Source: Cyclobacteriaceae bacterium
Lineage (GTDB): Bacteria; Bacteroidota; Bacteroidia; Cytophagales; Cyclobacteriaceae
DNA: 64,000 bases
Assembly: GCA_013141055.1 (NCBI GenBank)
Contig: JABFRS010000001.1
Location: forward strand, 2,102,566 to 2,166,565
Reading direction: 5' to 3'
The notes under the pieces are model-generated. The model was not told the DNA's origin, did no database searches, and saw nothing but the letters and a program-made list of their open reading frames with translations. The translations under genes and the position numbers were made by a program. This document shows positions 8,365-15,891 of this stretch, one piece after another. Positions within the stretch are counted from its first letter, which is position 1. Every line of letters begins with the position of its first letter.

Positions 8365-9162
8365 GTGAAGAAGCTCATTATTATATTGTTGGTACTGGCA
8401 GGTTTTGCAGCGCAATCGCAGAACAATCTTGATGCTTTTCTTGCGACAAATGATGTTGATCAGTCTATAAGCGAAGAGGCAAAACTCAAAGTTCATTCCT
8501 TTGTTGCTACTCTTTCCAATGCTGGCCTGTCAGAAGAAAAACTTTTGCATAGGGCTTTTCAAAAAGCACACAGCACTTTCTTAAAAAAGTATGAAGCATA
8601 CGCTGACTTCAAGGAAATTTTTACAACAGGACGTTACGATTGCCTGACTGCAACTGCATTATTCAGCAACATCCTTGATGGACTTGATTTCTCTTACGAG
8701 GTGATAGAGACTAATTATCATATTTTCCTTATCGTTCACACTACAAAGGGAGAGGTGCTTTTGGAAACCACTGATCGCTGGGGTGGTTTTATCACACACA
8801 AAGAAGAAATAACAAAACGCATAGGAGAATACCATAACAACAAAATTATTACGGCAAGCAACGGCAAATCACAATACGCTTACAGTTTCAAATTGTATCA
8901 ATCTGTATCACCGGAAAAACTTTCAGCTCTTTTGTACTTCAATCAGGCAGTGAAAGCTTACAATCGCCGTGACTTGCTGGCGGGCTGCGTTGCTCTTGAA
9001 AAATCTGCCGCCTTATATAATTCACCACGCTGCGGTGAATTGGGAGCTCTGCTGTTGAATAGCGTTCTTGAATTATCTGATGACGAAAAGAGAAAGACGA
9101 TTTGCATCAATCATCTTCGTAATGTTCAGATTAAGAAACTTTTAATTCTGGCTTCTAACTAG
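8365..9162 (+). CDS. Secreted transglutaminase-like protein, Cys-His-Asp candidate
   Basis: 265 residues from a GTG start, chosen because the signal peptide MKKLIIILLVLAGFAAQSQ begins there. Residues 88-140 contain TGRYDCLTATALFS (Cys93), NYHIFLIVH (His119) and LLETTDRWGGF (Asp137). This order and spacing fit a transglutaminase-like or papain-type Cys-His-Asp triad, as in bacterial peptidases or amidases of that superfamily. The segment from about residue 190 on is helical and may be TPR-like. The substrate is unknown. The protein is probably periplasmic or secreted. It diverges from the aldehyde dehydrogenase gene behind a TGTTA array, and its TAG stop shares a CTAG palindrome with the stop of the convergent OmpA gene. 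Confidence 0.65.
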   Translation: MKKLIIILLVLAGFAAQSQNNLDAFLATNDVDQSISEEAKLKVHSFVATLSNAGLSEEKLLHRAFQKAHSTFLKKYEAYADFKEIFTTGRYDCLTATALFSNILDGLDFSYEVIETNYHIFLIVHTTKGEVLLETTDRWGGFITHKEEITKRIGEYHNNKIITASNGKSQYAYSFKLYQSVSPEKLSALLYFNQAVKAYNRRDLLAGCVALEKSAALYNSPRCGELGALLLNSVLELSDDEKRKTICINHLRNVQIKKLLILASN

Positions 9163-9875
9163 TTTTCGAGAATACGGGCCTCTACTCTTCTGTTGAGCTT
9201 ATGAGCTTCTTCTGTATTTTCTTTGCTGATCGGTGAGGTTCCTCCAAATGCTTTTGTTTTAACTCTGCCTTTGGAAACGCCTTTGGAAAGGAGGTAATTT
9301 CTTACCGCATCCACGCGCTGTTGAGAAAGCTTAAGATTCAGTTTTGCGTCACCACGTGTATCAGTGTGTCCTTCCAGCTGAATCACCATTTTAGGATTTG
9401 AATGGAGCATTTGAGCTACTGTATTCAATTCGGGATATGATTCAGGGGTGATGATGGCAGAACGCTGTTGAAAGATAAGCGCATCGAGGCGCATAACTTT
9501 TCCAACGGTGTGAGTAGTCTCTGCTGTAGCGGCCGCAGATACGGGAAGTCCCAGGGCAACATCCTGAACAACTTTTCGCTCTGCATTAGCGGAAGCAGGA
9601 TCCAGCATGTATTTAGCTGGCGAAAAGCCAGGAGCCTCTACTGTGATCTCATACTTCTCATTGTTGTACATCGGAAAAGAAAAGCTACTCCCGTTGATCA
9701 TCCCAACAAGATTTCCATATGGAAGGCTTTCATAAGATATCTTGGCCGAAACAGGTTCCTTCGTATTGCTATTGAAAATACTTCCTGTTGCAAAAACAAC
9801 CGTATCCTTTTGCTGTCCAAAAGATGCAATTGAGATAATTGCACTCAGCAAAATCAGCACATTAACTTTTTTCAT
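9159..9875 (-). CDS. OmpA family protein, short paralogue
   Basis: 238 residues with a signal peptide (MKKVNVLILLSAIISIASFGQ). Residues about 28-110 form a carboxypeptidase-regulatory or Cna-B-like sandwich (FATGSIFNSNTKEPVSAKI). Residues about 125-238 are an OmpA C-terminal peptidoglycan-binding domain, with LEGHTDTRGDAKLNLKLSQQ and an NRRVEARI end; the Asp and Arg of these motifs bind diaminopimelate in known OmpA domains. It probably anchors the outer membrane to the cell wall. It resembles the last ~230 residues of the 675-residue protein encoded just upstream (6 bp gap), so the pair looks like a tandem partial duplication in one operon. Confidence 0.88.
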   Translation of the reverse strand: MKKVNVLILLSAIISIASFGQQKDTVVFATGSIFNSNTKEPVSAKISYESLPYGNLVGMINGSSFSFPMYNNEKYEITVEAPGFSPAKYMLDPASANAERKVVQDVALGLPVSAAATAETTHTVGKVMRLDALIFQQRSAIITPESYPELNTVAQMLHSNPKMVIQLEGHTDTRGDAKLNLKLSQQRVDAVRNYLLSKGVSKGRVKTKAFGGTSPISKENTEEAHKLNRRVEARILEN

Positions 9876-9881
9876 TTACAA

Positions 9882-11909
9882 TTAAAGTTTAATGATCTTA
9901 AATTCTACACGTCTGTTTTTCTTACGACCTTCTTTAGTGTCGTTGTTATCAATAGGTTTTGTTTCTCCATAAGGAATGGTAGTGATACGTCCACTATCAA
10001 TTCCTTTTTCTGTCAAGTACTTGGAAACTGCATTTGCGCGCCATCCTGATAATGTCAGGTTCCAATCTTCAGGACCAGTCGCATCAGCGTGTCCTGAAAT
10101 CTCAACAGTCATGCTTGTTTTTTCCTTCATCAATTGCACCAATCTGTTCAATTCAGGGAAAGATGAATCTTTCAGAACTGCTTTGTTAACGTCAAAGAAG
10201 ATATTGTTCAGAACAATGCTTGCATCAGGAGCAATCTCAGCAACTCCAATCGGTGCAAGCTGGAAATTCTGTACTTCAACAGCGCCATCCTTTGTCACGT
10301 TTGTCAGATCCAGGTTCTGGCTTTCAGACAAATGGCCTTCTGCTTCCGCGCGAACTCCGTACTTCTGTCCTGCTGGCAAATGAATTTCATACTCTCCTGT
10401 TTCAGGATTTGAATAGACGACACCAACTTCTTTTCCGTCAGGAAGTCTTTCATAAATAATTTTTGCACCAACAGGCTTACCTGTTTTGCTATCGATGAGT
10501 TTGCCTTTTACAATAACAATTGTTTCAGGGCTTTTATAAACAGGCAGCTTTACGCGAAAGATATCGGCATTGTCCGGAGTGATGCCACGGGAATAATATG
10601 CAAACTCACTTGCTGAAGGAATGTTAAAGAACAGATCGTCAAGCTTGGAGTTAATGTCTGGTCCCATGTTGAGGGGCTCTGACCAGTTTGTCCAGGTGTC
10701 ATCCAGGCGTGTGGTAACATACACATCAGATCCCCCGAAACCACTAAATCCATTGGAAGAAAAGTATAAGGTCTTGTCATCAGCAGCCAGAAAGGGAGCG
10801 GACTCTTCATTCGCAGTATTGACAACGCTTCCAAGATTCAAAGGCTCTGACCAGACACTATCTTTCTTTTGGAAGCTTACATAAAGATCTCTTCCTCCTT
10901 TTGAATCCTCACGTTCAACAGACATGATCAATGTCTTTTTGGTATTCGCCAGAAAGTAATTTGCTCTCTCATTAAAATTATAATCGTTCTCAATATTCAT
11001 TGCCATCGGCTTTGTCCAGTTACCATTAATGTTGGTACTCATGGATACACCTGCCAGCATTTTTCCATTTGGAAGATATTTATTTCCAAGAATCAGGACA
11101 GACTGGCCATCGGGTGTAGACGCAATCGCATTGACAAAGTTTGGTCCTTCATTGTTAAACTTAGGTCCCATATTTTTTGCAAGGGTCCACTTTCCATCAG
11201 ATCCCAATTCAGAAAACCAAATGTCTTCTTTATCATTTACACCACCCATGTTTTCAGGATGGTTTGATCTTGAGAAGTAAAGTGTTTTGCCATCGGTAGA
11301 AAGCAACGGGTTCAACTCACTAAAATCACTATTTACATTCTTGTCCAGTTTTTCAATGATGAGTCCTTTGCTTAGTAACTCTGGAATGGAGATGTCTGCA
11401 ATGATTGGATAATTTGAATCAGTGATAGCAACTGCGTCAATGGAGAAATAATCATTTAATGCTTCTCCATCAAATTCAAGTTTTATTGCTGCTACTTTAT
11501 AAGGAGTCTTTTCAACAATCACATTTAGCATCCGGGCCTTTTGAGGTTTCGGTCCTGGGTTGATGCTTCTCAACAAATGCTCGGTACCATTTTCTTCGTA
11601 TGCATATATTTTAAAAACCGCACTTGGATTATGGGATTCAGCAATGGCTATCTGTACAATCTGCATTGGCTTGGCATATCCAAGCTTCAGAAATTCCTGA
11701 CGACGTGGTTTATCGGGTGTCCAGGCATTTGGATTCTGACCTCCTTCTGGTAAAACATTTGGTTTGCCAAGTGCTTGCTGCGCTGAGTATTGAACAGGGG
11801 TCAATTCCGATGAGAATTCTATCACTTTCGAAGCCCATTGGACTACTTGAGCATTTCCCTGGAGGGAGCAAAATATATATACCAGGAACGGGATTAGGTA
11901 TCTCTTCAT
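9882..11909 (-). CDS. PD40-repeat OmpA family protein (PorE-like architecture)
   Basis: 675 residues with a signal peptide (ending QGNAQ). An N-terminal domain (about 22-170) of discoidin-like beta-sandwich character comes first. Next are WD40-like PD40 repeats (about 190-455), visible as repeated 'LYFSRSN', 'TLIMSVERE' and 'TLYFSSNGFSGFGGSDVY' units. A carboxypeptidase-regulatory-like domain (about 465-545) follows, then an OmpA domain (about 560-675) with ISGHADATGPEDWNLTLSGWR and NRRVEFKI. PorE of the type IX secretion system has WD40, regulatory-like and OmpA domains, but also a TPR region that is absent here, so a T9SS role is only possible. It is the first gene of a two-gene operon with the short OmpA paralogue. 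Confidence 0.85.
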   Translation of the reverse strand: MKRYLIPFLVYIFCSLQGNAQVVQWASKVIEFSSELTPVQYSAQQALGKPNVLPEGGQNPNAWTPDKPRRQEFLKLGYAKPMQIVQIAIAESHNPSAVFKIYAYEENGTEHLLRSINPGPKPQKARMLNVIVEKTPYKVAAIKLEFDGEALNDYFSIDAVAITDSNYPIIADISIPELLSKGLIIEKLDKNVNSDFSELNPLLSTDGKTLYFSRSNHPENMGGVNDKEDIWFSELGSDGKWTLAKNMGPKFNNEGPNFVNAIASTPDGQSVLILGNKYLPNGKMLAGVSMSTNINGNWTKPMAMNIENDYNFNERANYFLANTKKTLIMSVEREDSKGGRDLYVSFQKKDSVWSEPLNLGSVVNTANEESAPFLAADDKTLYFSSNGFSGFGGSDVYVTTRLDDTWTNWSEPLNMGPDINSKLDDLFFNIPSASEFAYYSRGITPDNADIFRVKLPVYKSPETIVIVKGKLIDSKTGKPVGAKIIYERLPDGKEVGVVYSNPETGEYEIHLPAGQKYGVRAEAEGHLSESQNLDLTNVTKDGAVEVQNFQLAPIGVAEIAPDASIVLNNIFFDVNKAVLKDSSFPELNRLVQLMKEKTSMTVEISGHADATGPEDWNLTLSGWRANAVSKYLTEKGIDSGRITTIPYGETKPIDNNDTKEGRKKNRRVEFKIIKL

Positions 11910-11934
11910 GCGGAAATAGGAATGAGGGTGTAAT

Positions 11935-11979
11935 TGAAAGGTTAAACTTAATTAAAATTTTAAAAAACTTAACCTTTCA
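11935..11979. promoter_or_regulatory. Inverted repeat upstream of the OmpA operon
   Basis: TGAAAGGTTAA (11935-11945) is matched perfectly by TTAACCTTTCA (11969-11979) across 23 AT-rich bases, 26-70 bp before the start of the minus-strand OmpA operon. It could be an operator or a weak terminator for the patatin gene that reads toward it. No clean T-run follows, which favours an operator. Confidence 0.4.
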
Positions 11980-12042
11980 TTAATGGCTGCGGCCATTTTC
12001 AGGCTTAAAACATCACTTCTGGTGGTGGCGAAATGGAGTTTC

Positions 12043-14337
12043 TTACTCCATTGAGGTTTTATTGAACAATAAGAATCCAATATGCAGCAGAACTCCGACC
12101 TGATTTCTTGGGTCATCATAGTAATTGACGCTTAAACTGATCGGGCCGATCGTCGAATGCATAACCAATCCGGCAGTACCAGCAAAGTATATTTTGGTGA
12201 TCTCATCATTGAGAACAGGGTTCTGATTTTCGCCTTTTGAAATAGACTCCAACGGCTTGAAAAGATAACCTTCTAATCGGAAGTCAAGATTTTTTCTCAC
12301 CGAGAAAACATTTCTCCAGCCACCAGCCACAAAGTTGAAGGCACGAAAATTCTGAAGCAGCAGTATGCGGCTATCCTGTATTGGGAAAAAGCCAGGGGCA
12401 TTGATGATCGTTCCCTGATAATTTGCAAACACAGGCTGATTGGAAAAATTTGCGTGCAGATAATATCCCGAACTATAGAATCCTTTTCTGAAGTATTGCT
12501 CCATTCGTAAAGATCCTCTTACCCAAAGTCTTCGGGTGTCTTCAATAGGTGAATTTCGAAGTACTGAAGTTGTTCCCGGCGTAAGGCTTTCGTTCACATC
12601 AAACCAATCAATTCCAAAATCATAAGCTTTTCCTGTTGAAGCATATTGCTTTCTGTTAAGTGTGTTTGTCGATAAGTGAAATCCAAATCGTGCGCCAATC
12701 AATTTCAATACATCAAGGGTATCAGTAGAGATAAGAATATCTGTATCGATGTATTGATCAGTATTATTAATGTAGTTGGCATTTGCAGATGCCTTGAATC
12801 TTTTGCCAACAGGCATACCTATGCTAACACCCACCTTGCGATCAATACGATCAAGGATTGTTGAGTTTGATTTTTTTACGATGATATCACTACTCTCAGT
12901 AAAATTCCAGTCATTGAAAGTTGCTTCCGGCTCAATATAGAATTGTCCAAAATTGGGGAAATCAAGTCTGGCCTTTAGTTGTGCTGATTTATAAAAACTT
13001 CCGGTATAAAAATTCGCACTGGCATGAGTAAGTATCCGGTTGAAGTAGTAATAGTTCAAACCAAGAAAAATGTTGCTGATGTTTCTTGTTGCAATGACGC
13101 CACCGAAGTCAACCTGAAAATTATTGTTAGGTCTTCTTGCCAGTTGAAAATTAAAACGACGCGTATCCGGATTAAATGAAAAGCTTGGATAGATATTTCT
13201 GAAGTAGTCTTCCGATACCAGTCTGTAGTAACCGGATTTTACATCACTGAAGTAAAGAGGTCTTTGCCCGCTTTTAAAGAAATTATTGATATAACGTTTT
13301 TGTGAAGAGTTAAATCCACCCATGACAATATTGTCCACCAGCAGGGGACTCGTACGGTTATTGAATTTGTTTCTCGCTGCCGCAACATCTTCACATGCTC
13401 TTTGTCTTGCAATCTTTGCCTTGATCTCAGGCATCAGTCGCATCGTCTCAGCATAACCACTATCAATGAGTGCTTTTGCTTTTTTGAAATCGAAGCTGGT
13501 AAACGATTTAAGATTGGGTTGGATATAAATTCCCGTAGCAGGAACATCATTCGGATTTGACTTATCCAACAAAAGATAAAGCAGCGATTTAGAAATCAGT
13601 TTGTCGTCTTCGTCCTTAGGATACTCATCATAGATCTTACTGGATACGTTACATCCAATCACTACTTCGGGATTAAATTCCTTTTGAGCCACATCGACAG
13701 GGAAATTATTATAAACGCCACCATCAAACAGATACTGACCATCAACGCGAATGGGATTATAGAAAAACGGAACTGTCTGCGTTGCGCGAAGAGCATCTCC
13801 CAGAGATCCCCCTTTAAGAATTACTTCATGCTGAGTGAATATTTCTGCCGCGACCAGCCGGAGAGGAACAAACAGGCTGTCAAAATTACCTTTTGCAATA
13901 GCGGAAGGCTGGGCCATCTTCTCTGCCATTGCAAAATTCAGAGAGATATCATTGGCGAGACTACTGTTTAAGTTAAAGTTAAAAGTCGAGTCGAGTGACA
14001 GATTCAGTTTGACAAAGGAAGGATGAACGTCGTTCTTGTTGTAGTAGTAATTGTATCCGTCTTCAAGTTGACCGTTGATCCATCTTAGAAGATTATCATT
14101 GAGCATTGTCTGCTCGATTTGCTCAGGACTCATCCCTGCCGCATAACATCCTGCGATGATACCACCCATCGAAGTCCCCACAACATAATCAATAGGGATA
14201 TCATTTTCTTCCAAAGCCTTGAGCATTCCGATGTGAGCGATGCCTTTTGCTGCACCTCCACTCATCACCACTGCTACCTTTTGGGCTTCAACAGAAAGGG
14301 AGAATAAAAACAATAAACCAACCAGGAGTCTCCTCAT
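12043..14337 (-). CDS. Patatin-like phospholipase with C-terminal outer-membrane barrel (PlpD/RssA-like)
   Basis: 764 residues with signal peptide MRRLLVGLLFLFSLSVEAQ. The patatin domain (about 20-310) has the oxyanion loop SGGAAKG (residues 26-32), nucleophile Ser56 in GTSMGG and catalytic Asp205 in DGGVYNNFP, so the Ser-Asp dyad is intact. Residues about 330-400 look like a POTRA domain. The remainder is a strand-rich barrel of the BamA/TamA (Omp85) type, ending in IGFLLFNKTSME. Such type Vd-like proteins place a lipase at the outer membrane; phospholipase activity is inferred. The gene is monocistronic, 133 bp upstream of the OmpA operon on the same strand. Confidence 0.88.
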   Translation of the reverse strand: MRRLLVGLLFLFSLSVEAQKVAVVMSGGAAKGIAHIGMLKALEENDIPIDYVVGTSMGGIIAGCYAAGMSPEQIEQTMLNDNLLRWINGQLEDGYNYYYNKNDVHPSFVKLNLSLDSTFNFNLNSSLANDISLNFAMAEKMAQPSAIAKGNFDSLFVPLRLVAAEIFTQHEVILKGGSLGDALRATQTVPFFYNPIRVDGQYLFDGGVYNNFPVDVAQKEFNPEVVIGCNVSSKIYDEYPKDEDDKLISKSLLYLLLDKSNPNDVPATGIYIQPNLKSFTSFDFKKAKALIDSGYAETMRLMPEIKAKIARQRACEDVAAARNKFNNRTSPLLVDNIVMGGFNSSQKRYINNFFKSGQRPLYFSDVKSGYYRLVSEDYFRNIYPSFSFNPDTRRFNFQLARRPNNNFQVDFGGVIATRNISNIFLGLNYYYFNRILTHASANFYTGSFYKSAQLKARLDFPNFGQFYIEPEATFNDWNFTESSDIIVKKSNSTILDRIDRKVGVSIGMPVGKRFKASANANYINNTDQYIDTDILISTDTLDVLKLIGARFGFHLSTNTLNRKQYASTGKAYDFGIDWFDVNESLTPGTTSVLRNSPIEDTRRLWVRGSLRMEQYFRKGFYSSGYYLHANFSNQPVFANYQGTIINAPGFFPIQDSRILLLQNFRAFNFVAGGWRNVFSVRKNLDFRLEGYLFKPLESISKGENQNPVLNDEITKIYFAGTAGLVMHSTIGPISLSVNYYDDPRNQVGVLLHIGFLLFNKTSME

Positions 14338-14460
14338 TGTTTTGGGTTATGCGAACAACCCATAATTGAATAGGCTATTAATATATAAAGACAAACTTAT
14401 ATACGGGAAGTCGTATCTGAGTAAATTCTGTCCTTAAAAAAACGTCAACAAAAATACCGG

Positions 14461-15753
14461 CTAGTTTCTGGCCACAATGATGGGTGGTTCTGGCAGGAGA
14501 ATCATATCCAGTCGCTTGATAACACGTGTTTTAGCTTCATCAAACTGGACAACAAACTCATTTTTCACTGGCTGGGAAGGAGGCAGTTCTACGCGCAGAG
14601 CGTCTACCTGAACGCCATTTCTCCAGAATCGATAACACAAATGTGGCCCTGTAGCAAGGCCAGTGCTGCCGACAAAGCCAATTGTTTCACCTTGCCTGAC
14701 TCTCTCTCCTGCACGCATACCGGGAGCTATCTTAGACATATGAAGATATTGTGTTGTGTATGTGGCATTGTGACGCACCTTCACATAATTACCATTGTTG
14801 GATTTATAACCTGCTTCCAATACAATACCATCGCCAACGGTTCTGATGGGAGTTCCGGTTGGCGCAGCAAAGTCGGTACCGAGATGAGCACGGAAAACTT
14901 TTGCTACCGGATGGAATCGGTTAAGATTATAACGTGAACTGATACGTGTGAATTCAATAGGATACTTTAACAGCGCTTTGCGCAAACTTTTTCTTTCGTC
15001 ATCGAAATAATCAATGCCATCTCCCTGATCAAAGGGCACTGCGTAATATGGATGATTAAAGTGTTCGAAGTAAATACCAAGAATCTTTCCGATTCCGATT
15101 GCCTGATTGTTGACAGATTGTTCTTCATAAAAAAGTTTGAAGCGATCTCCCTTTTGCAAGCGAGCAAAATCAATCTGCCATGCAAAAATATCGACGAAGC
15201 GATTAGTCAACTCATGTGATATTCCAAGTTTTTCAATTGTCTCGGAAAGACTTGATCCAATTACTCCCGCTACTTCTTTCTCCAATGTCACTACCTGACG
15301 ACGACCTTGCTCAACACGCATGGAATCCTTAAAGTGAAAAATATAATAGTCAATAGGATTGGGCTCATAAATCAACGCACGAATAGATCTCAGTGAATCG
15401 GGCTCTGAAATAAGCGTGTACTTCTTGTTAGTAGAAATTTTTCTGAAGTCAAATGTATCGCGTGATAGTAAGCTGAGCTGTTGCTGAACATGCGCCGGAA
15501 CATAATATCCCTGGAAGAGATCCGAGAATCGTTGATTCCTTTTAACAACATCTTCTGTAATCTGAAGATCATTAACAACCATTCCGTACAAAACGACAGG
15601 TTGAGGCTCTTCAGGCTTTTCTTCCTGAATAGGTTGCTCTTCAGCATACTCATCCATCCATTCCGATACCGCAACGCGATCGGTTAGGAAGTATCCTGCT
15701 GCTAATAATGCGACGCCAACTCCAACACTTGCTACAATTTTCCAGATTCTCAC
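14461..15753 (-). CDS. M23 family peptidoglycan endopeptidase, HxC variant
   Basis: 430 residues. A single N-terminal membrane anchor (about 5-23) is followed by an acidic, Pro-rich linker and a mixed alpha-beta region. The LytM/M23 domain occupies about 280-400. It shows HLGTD (His290, Asp294), YLHMS (His338) and GPHLCYRFW (His371, Cys373). Family members normally have H-x-H at the last position, the second His being a zinc ligand; here it is Cys, which can also bind zinc. The likely role is periplasmic cleavage of peptide cross-links, or activation of other hydrolases if inactive. It stands alone, 138 bp downstream of dsbD on the same strand. Confidence 0.87.
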   Translation of the reverse strand: MRIWKIVASVGVGVALLAAGYFLTDRVAVSEWMDEYAEEQPIQEEKPEEPQPVVLYGMVVNDLQITEDVVKRNQRFSDLFQGYYVPAHVQQQLSLLSRDTFDFRKISTNKKYTLISEPDSLRSIRALIYEPNPIDYYIFHFKDSMRVEQGRRQVVTLEKEVAGVIGSSLSETIEKLGISHELTNRFVDIFAWQIDFARLQKGDRFKLFYEEQSVNNQAIGIGKILGIYFEHFNHPYYAVPFDQGDGIDYFDDERKSLRKALLKYPIEFTRISSRYNLNRFHPVAKVFRAHLGTDFAAPTGTPIRTVGDGIVLEAGYKSNNGNYVKVRHNATYTTQYLHMSKIAPGMRAGERVRQGETIGFVGSTGLATGPHLCYRFWRNGVQVDALRVELPPSQPVKNEFVVQFDEAKTRVIKRLDMILLPEPPIIVARN

Positions 15754-15840
15754 GGCAGACTTAGGTTAAAAAATAAAATAACGACTAAAACTGAGGCGCA
15801 AATGTACGAAAAGTCAAAGAAATTTTTTTTGAGCACACCG

Positions 15841-15880
15841 GTCAGCATTTATGACATATATATCATGCTGACATTTGTCA
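15841..15880. promoter_or_regulatory. Nested inverted repeats between dsbD and the M23 gene
   Basis: GTCAGCAT (15841-15848) pairs perfectly with ATGCTGAC across 16 bases. Directly overlapping it is the 12-bp palindrome TGACATTTGTCA (15869-15880). The minus-strand reading after the hairpin is A-rich, not T-rich, so this is not a standard terminator for dsbD. An operator for the downstream M23 gene is the simpler reading, but this is an inference. Confidence 0.4.
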
Positions 15881-15891
15881 TTTGGTTCTAA

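Noticed and set aside
12032..12052. AATGGAG / CTCCATT hairpin overlapping the patatin stop
   Set aside because: Short stem with no T-run on the minus strand; not called as a terminator.
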